DNA of 64,000 nucleotides from Taklimakanibacter lacteus (GTDB lineage: Bacteria > Pseudomonadota > Alphaproteobacteria > Rhizobiales > Aestuariivirgaceae), in NCBI GenBank assembly GCA_003576695.1, contig QOZQ01000003.1, positions 372,001 through 436,000 on the forward strand. The letters are read 5' to 3'. Each line of letters begins with the position of its first letter. Position 1 is the first letter of the stretch. Below, in pieces: positions 61,075 through 64,000 of the stretch. Made by a program: the position numbers and the translations under genes. The notes below the pieces were generated by a model. The model made no database searches. It was not told where the DNA came from and worked only from the letters and a program-made list of their open reading frames with translations.

Positions 61075-61932
61075 TCAGGCGATATGCATTTCGGCGATGT
61101 GCTTTTGCAGGAAGAAGGCGATGCAGAAGGGCGGCAGCAGGCTGAGCAGGAGGCTCGCCGCGAGCTGTGCCGGTTCCGGCACCTGGAAGAGGAAGCCGGA
61201 CATCGCCGCGGGCAGCGTCACCGCATTCGATCCGGTCACCAGGATCTGCGCATAGACATATTCGTTCCATGAGAACAGGAAGGCGATGACCGCGGCCACC
61301 AGGATGCCGCTCTTCGCCATGGGAACGATGATGCGGGCCAGAGTATAGAGCCGGCTGAAGCCGTCGACGCGGGCGAGAAGCTCGACCGGCGGCAGGTTGC
61401 GGAAGAATCCGATGAGCATCCAGGCGACGATCGGAATGGTGATGGTCAGCGTCACGATGATGAGCCCGGTGAGCGTGCCGGTGAGACCGAGCTGCACATA
61501 AAGCGTGTAGAAGGGAATGAGCGTCGACACCGGCGGCAGCGACACCGAGAGCAGGATCGCGGCCAGGAGCTTGCCCTTGAACGGGAAATGCAGCCTGGCG
61601 AAGACATAGGAGAGCGGCACCACGACGAGGGTGGTGATGATCGTGACGACGAGGGCGACGATGAGGCTGTTGCGCACGCCCAGCATGATCTGCCGTGCCT
61701 GGCCCGAGGCCTTGAACACCGTGCCGTCGCTGAGCGTGTAGTCATAGCCGAAGATGTTGAAGAACGAGGCGAGGTTCGGCTGATGCGGATAGAGCATCGG
61801 CGGGAAGCGGGCGATCTCGGTCTTGGTCATGAAGGCATATTTCACCACCCAGTACATGGGGAGGAACGTCCATAGCAGTGCCACCGCGACGGCGAGGACG
61901 AGCCACAGGGTGCGGGCGTTGCGGGAGGTCAT
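61075..61932 (-). CDS. CUT1-type sugar ABC transporter permease (MalG-like)
   Basis: A 285-residue permease with six predicted helices, beginning RTLWLVLAVAVALLWTFLPMYWVVKYAFMTKTEI. The EAA-type coupling loop is VELLARVDGFSRLYTLARIIVPMAKSGILVAAVIAF, with the conserved Gly but VELLARVDG where EAAxIDG is usual. It forms the pore with the MalF-like protein whose gene overlaps it by 4 bases. Confidence 0.9.
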   Translation of the reverse strand: MTSRNARTLWLVLAVAVALLWTFLPMYWVVKYAFMTKTEIARFPPMLYPHQPNLASFFNIFGYDYTLSDGTVFKASGQARQIMLGVRNSLIVALVVTIITTLVVVPLSYVFARLHFPFKGKLLAAILLSVSLPPVSTLIPFYTLYVQLGLTGTLTGLIIVTLTITIPIVAWMLIGFFRNLPPVELLARVDGFSRLYTLARIIVPMAKSGILVAAVIAFLFSWNEYVYAQILVTGSNAVTLPAAMSGFLFQVPEPAQLAASLLLSLLPPFCIAFFLQKHIAEMHIA

Positions 61933-62849
61933 TGGCGTTCCTCCCGGCGGCCCCAGAGGAGATAGAGGAGGCCTGTCGCGCCGAGGATCACGGCGAGCAG
62001 GAAGAACGACATGGCCGCGCCATAGCCGAGGTCGAGATTGACGAAGCTGATCTTGTAGAGCGTGTAGGTGAGGACGGCCGAGGCGCTGCCGGGCCCCCCT
62101 TGCGTGGCCGTGAAGATATAGTCGAAGGTCTTCATCGCCAGCACGGTGGTGATGCAGCTGAAGACGAAGAGGGTGAAGCGCAGGGGCGGCAGCGTCACAT
62201 GCCGGAAAGTCTCGAGGGGCGACATCTGGTCGATCTTGGCGAGGTCATAGAGCCTGGCCGGCGTCGTCAGCATATTGGCAAGGAGGAAGAAGGCGACGAG
62301 CGGCGCCATGTTCCAGGCCGCACCCACCGCCAGATATTCGATGACGAAGCTGGCCGAGATCAGGGCGACCGTGTGCTCGGAGCCGAGCCAGTTGGCGAGC
62401 GCCGTGCCGATGCCGGTCTGGCCGCGCCCGAGATAAGTGAAGAGGATGCCGGCGCCATAGGGCGACACCGCCCAGGGCAGGATGATGAGCGCGCGCAGCC
62501 AGCGCCATTTGCCGGGCAGATGCTTCAGGATCAAGGCGAGGCCGAGGCCGACGGCGAGGGTGAGGATCACGGTCACGACGGTGAAGCGCAAGCTGCGCCC
62601 GAGCGAGCTCCAGAAGCTCTGGTCGGTCAGGACCTTGCTGTAATTGGCAATGCCGTTCCACGTCGCCGAATAGCCGCCGAAGAAGCGGATCTCATGGAAG
62701 CTCAGGTAAAGCGCATAAGCGAGCGGATAGGCGACGACGACGAGAAGGAAGATGAGGACCGGAACCGAGACGACGAGCGCGAATGAGAGCGTGCTGATCT
62801 CGGCCGTGCGGGGAGGGGCGGGAGTCTGGGAGCGGACGGTATCAGCCAT
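61929..62849 (-). CDS. CUT1-type sugar ABC transporter permease (MalF-like)
   Basis: A 306-residue permease with six predicted helices (first near residues 21-47, LSFALVVSVPVLIFLLVVVAYPLAYAL). The coupling loop reads YDLAKIDQMSPLETFRHVTLPPLRF, a diverged EAA loop. It starts ATG 62849, downstream of the family A repeat at 62891-63060 that separates it from the binding-protein gene. Confidence 0.9.
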   Translation of the reverse strand: MADTVRSQTPAPPRTAEISTLSFALVVSVPVLIFLLVVVAYPLAYALYLSFHEIRFFGGYSATWNGIANYSKVLTDQSFWSSLGRSLRFTVVTVILTLAVGLGLALILKHLPGKWRWLRALIILPWAVSPYGAGILFTYLGRGQTGIGTALANWLGSEHTVALISASFVIEYLAVGAAWNMAPLVAFFLLANMLTTPARLYDLAKIDQMSPLETFRHVTLPPLRFTLFVFSCITTVLAMKTFDYIFTATQGGPGSASAVLTYTLYKISFVNLDLGYGAAMSFFLLAVILGATGLLYLLWGRREERQ

Positions 62850-62890
62850 GGGCGATAGCCTGCCTCATCATAAGATCCCCTCTCGCCTGG

Positions 62891-63060
62891 ATTCCCCCTC
62901 GCCCGTTGCGAAGCAATGGGAGAGGGTGGCCAACGGCCGGGTGAGGGCTCTTTGCCTGCAATGTAAGATGCCATCGAAAGCATTCTTTGTTTCGAGAAAG
63001 AGCCCTCATCCGCCCTTTGGGCAACTTCTCCCATCCTGCGGACGGGAGAAGGGAAACTGG
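62891..63060. repeat. Palindromic repeat, family A, third gene-less copy
   Basis: The left arm ATTCCCCCTCGCCCGTTGCG through GGGTGAGGGCTCTTT and the right arm AAAGAGCCCTCATCC through GGACGGGAGAAGGGAAACTGG are inverted around a spacer of about 45 bp. The spacer edges (TTTGCCTGCAA and TTCGAGAAA) resemble those of the 1174-3051 copy (TTTGCCTACAA and TTCGAGAAA), so the two share a common spacer ancestor. Confidence 0.85.
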
Positions 63061-63094
63061 ATGCAGCGCATTCTCTTGTCTCGTCATCAACGCA

Positions 63095-64000
63095 TCAGAT
63101 CTTGTACTTCTCGTTGAGCTCGGTGATCTTCGCATTGGCCTCGTTGATCACGCTTTCGGCGTCGAGATCCTGCTGCAGGAAGGCGAAGAGCTTTTCGCGG
63201 AGCCAGAAGTTGAATTCTTCCGACCACACGACATTCCAGATGCCGTTCGGATAGGGCGTCTTGGAATAGACGCCGAGCACCCGGTCATAGTCTTCCGGGC
63301 GCATCAGCGAGGAGGACACGGCGGCGCGCGCTTCCTCACTTTCCATGACATCCTTGTAGGCCGAGAACAGCATGTTCTCCTTGAGCCAGCGGCTGGCCAC
63401 GGCATATTTGCCGTTCTCGTCCTTGTAGCCATACCAGCTGACGAATTTCTTGACGTCGTCGGTCGCGGCGTCGGAGCGGCCCTTGCGCGCCGTCATGACA
63501 TAAAGGGCGGAGTCGATCAGGCCCCAGGACTGCTCCTTGCTGGGCAGGATGGTCACATGGCCCGCGACATCGCCCGACTGGGCCTTGTCGTTGAAGGTCT
63601 TGAGATCATAGAGCTGCTGCGGCGAGAAGATGTAGCGCCCGGAGCGGAAGGCATCGATATAGGCCGCTTCGTTGTAGGAGAAGATCTCTTCCGGAACGAG
63701 GCCGGACTTCCACAGCTTCTTCCACGCTTCGAGCGTCTTGCCGGCGGGGCCGTCGAGGGTCATGGCCGGCTTGTGGGTCTGGGGGTCGGCGACCTGGCCG
63801 CCCCTGTTCATCACCTCGAGCACGAAGCCCCAGGAGATGCCGAAATATTCGGCGAACCAGTGCGGCAGGATCGGAGTCGCCACACCTTTCTCCTTGAGCG
63901 CATAGGCCATGTCGTAGAGCGCGTCCCAGCTGGCCGGCAGCTGGTCTTCGGTGAAGCCCGCGGCGAGATAGGGCTTGGTGAAGACATGCACGGCGCCCCG
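63095..64000 (-). CDS. Sugar ABC transporter binding protein, C-terminal part (cut by window edge)
   Basis: A family-1 extracellular solute-binding protein, open to the end of the window, so its N-terminus and signal peptide are missing. Visible: ASWDALYDMAYALKEKGVATPI, GPAGKTLEAWKKLWKSGLVPEEIFSYNEAAYIDAFRSGRYIFSPQQLYDLKTF and a helical C-terminus ending LNEKYKI. It should deliver a carbohydrate or polyol to the permease/ATPase set at 59957-62849. A GTG at 63991 is internal, not the start. Confidence 0.87.
   Translation of the reverse strand, partial: RGAVHVFTKPYLAAGFTEDQLPASWDALYDMAYALKEKGVATPILPHWFAEYFGISWGFVLEVMNRGGQVADPQTHKPAMTLDGPAGKTLEAWKKLWKSGLVPEEIFSYNEAAYIDAFRSGRYIFSPQQLYDLKTFNDKAQSGDVAGHVTILPSKEQSWGLIDSALYVMTARKGRSDAATDDVKKFVSWYGYKDENGKYAVASRWLKENMLFSAYKDVMESEEARAAVSSSLMRPEDYDRVLGVYSKTPYPNGIWNVVWSEEFNFWLREKLFAFLQQDLDAESVINEANAKITELNEKYKI

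Overview
The window is high-GC DNA with the gene content of an alphaproteobacterium, most likely of the order Hyphomicrobiales (Rhizobiales). Pointers are a BA14K-family protein, a FixJ-type response regulator, many branched-chain-amino-acid-type ABC systems and mosaic palindromic intergenic repeats resembling rhizobial RIME elements. I cannot name a genus. Most of the sequence is ordinary chromosome; the unusual parts are a YcaO/TfuA cluster, a palindromic repeat family and a two-component locus surrounded by orphan genes.

Layout. 1-1166: two glutathione S-transferases (the first cut by the window edge). 1174-3051: a long palindromic repeat split by an IS110-type insertion sequence. 3111-8790: mtnA and a ugpBAEC glycerol-3-phosphate importer. 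8787-12883: an EamA transporter, a DUF1194 protein, an LtrA-like protein, a GNAT acetyltransferase and a tiny gene. 13162-21468: an acyl-CoA ligase, a five-part Liv-type ABC importer and a phenylacetate-CoA-ligase-like protein, probably one uptake-and-activation operon. 21530-26205: a second complete Liv-type importer. 26291-33582: a cyclase/AAA regulator translationally coupled to YcaO, then TfuA, a zinc metalloprotease and two unknown proteins; this looks like a peptide or protein thioamidation locus. 33765-37051: a periplasmic binding protein overlapping a membrane receptor cyclase. 37205-39019: minCDE. 39121-39194: tRNA-Gln(CTG).

39458-49783: HerA-like ATPase and histidine kinase, Ppx/GppA, rlmE, BA14K, guaB, an RsmB-like methyltransferase and two unknown proteins. 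50005-55578: a MASE1 histidine kinase and FixJ-like regulator among small membrane or secreted orphan genes. Five copies of one 17-bp dyad (TRGGYARTNNYRCCTAT) lie between these genes, which suggests a local regulon. 55534-56195: a DUF559 endonuclease gene held between 98-bp inverted repeats that differ at one base. 56222-64000 (minus strand): a catabolic cluster with a CUT1-type ABC importer, a GMC oxidoreductase, a threonine-dehydratase-like enzyme and a Gfo/Idh/MocA dehydrogenase.

Four items deserve most attention. (1) The DUF559 gene between near-perfect inverted repeats, with gene-less copies of the same repeat at three other loci: a possible undescribed repeat-mobilising unit. (2) The IS110-type element sitting in one of those repeats, with a CTT target core and a noncoding end that could encode a bridge RNA. 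(3) The YcaO-TfuA-metalloprotease operon. (4) The five-site dyad around the MASE1/FixJ-like system. All functional statements are read from sequence only; no database search was possible.
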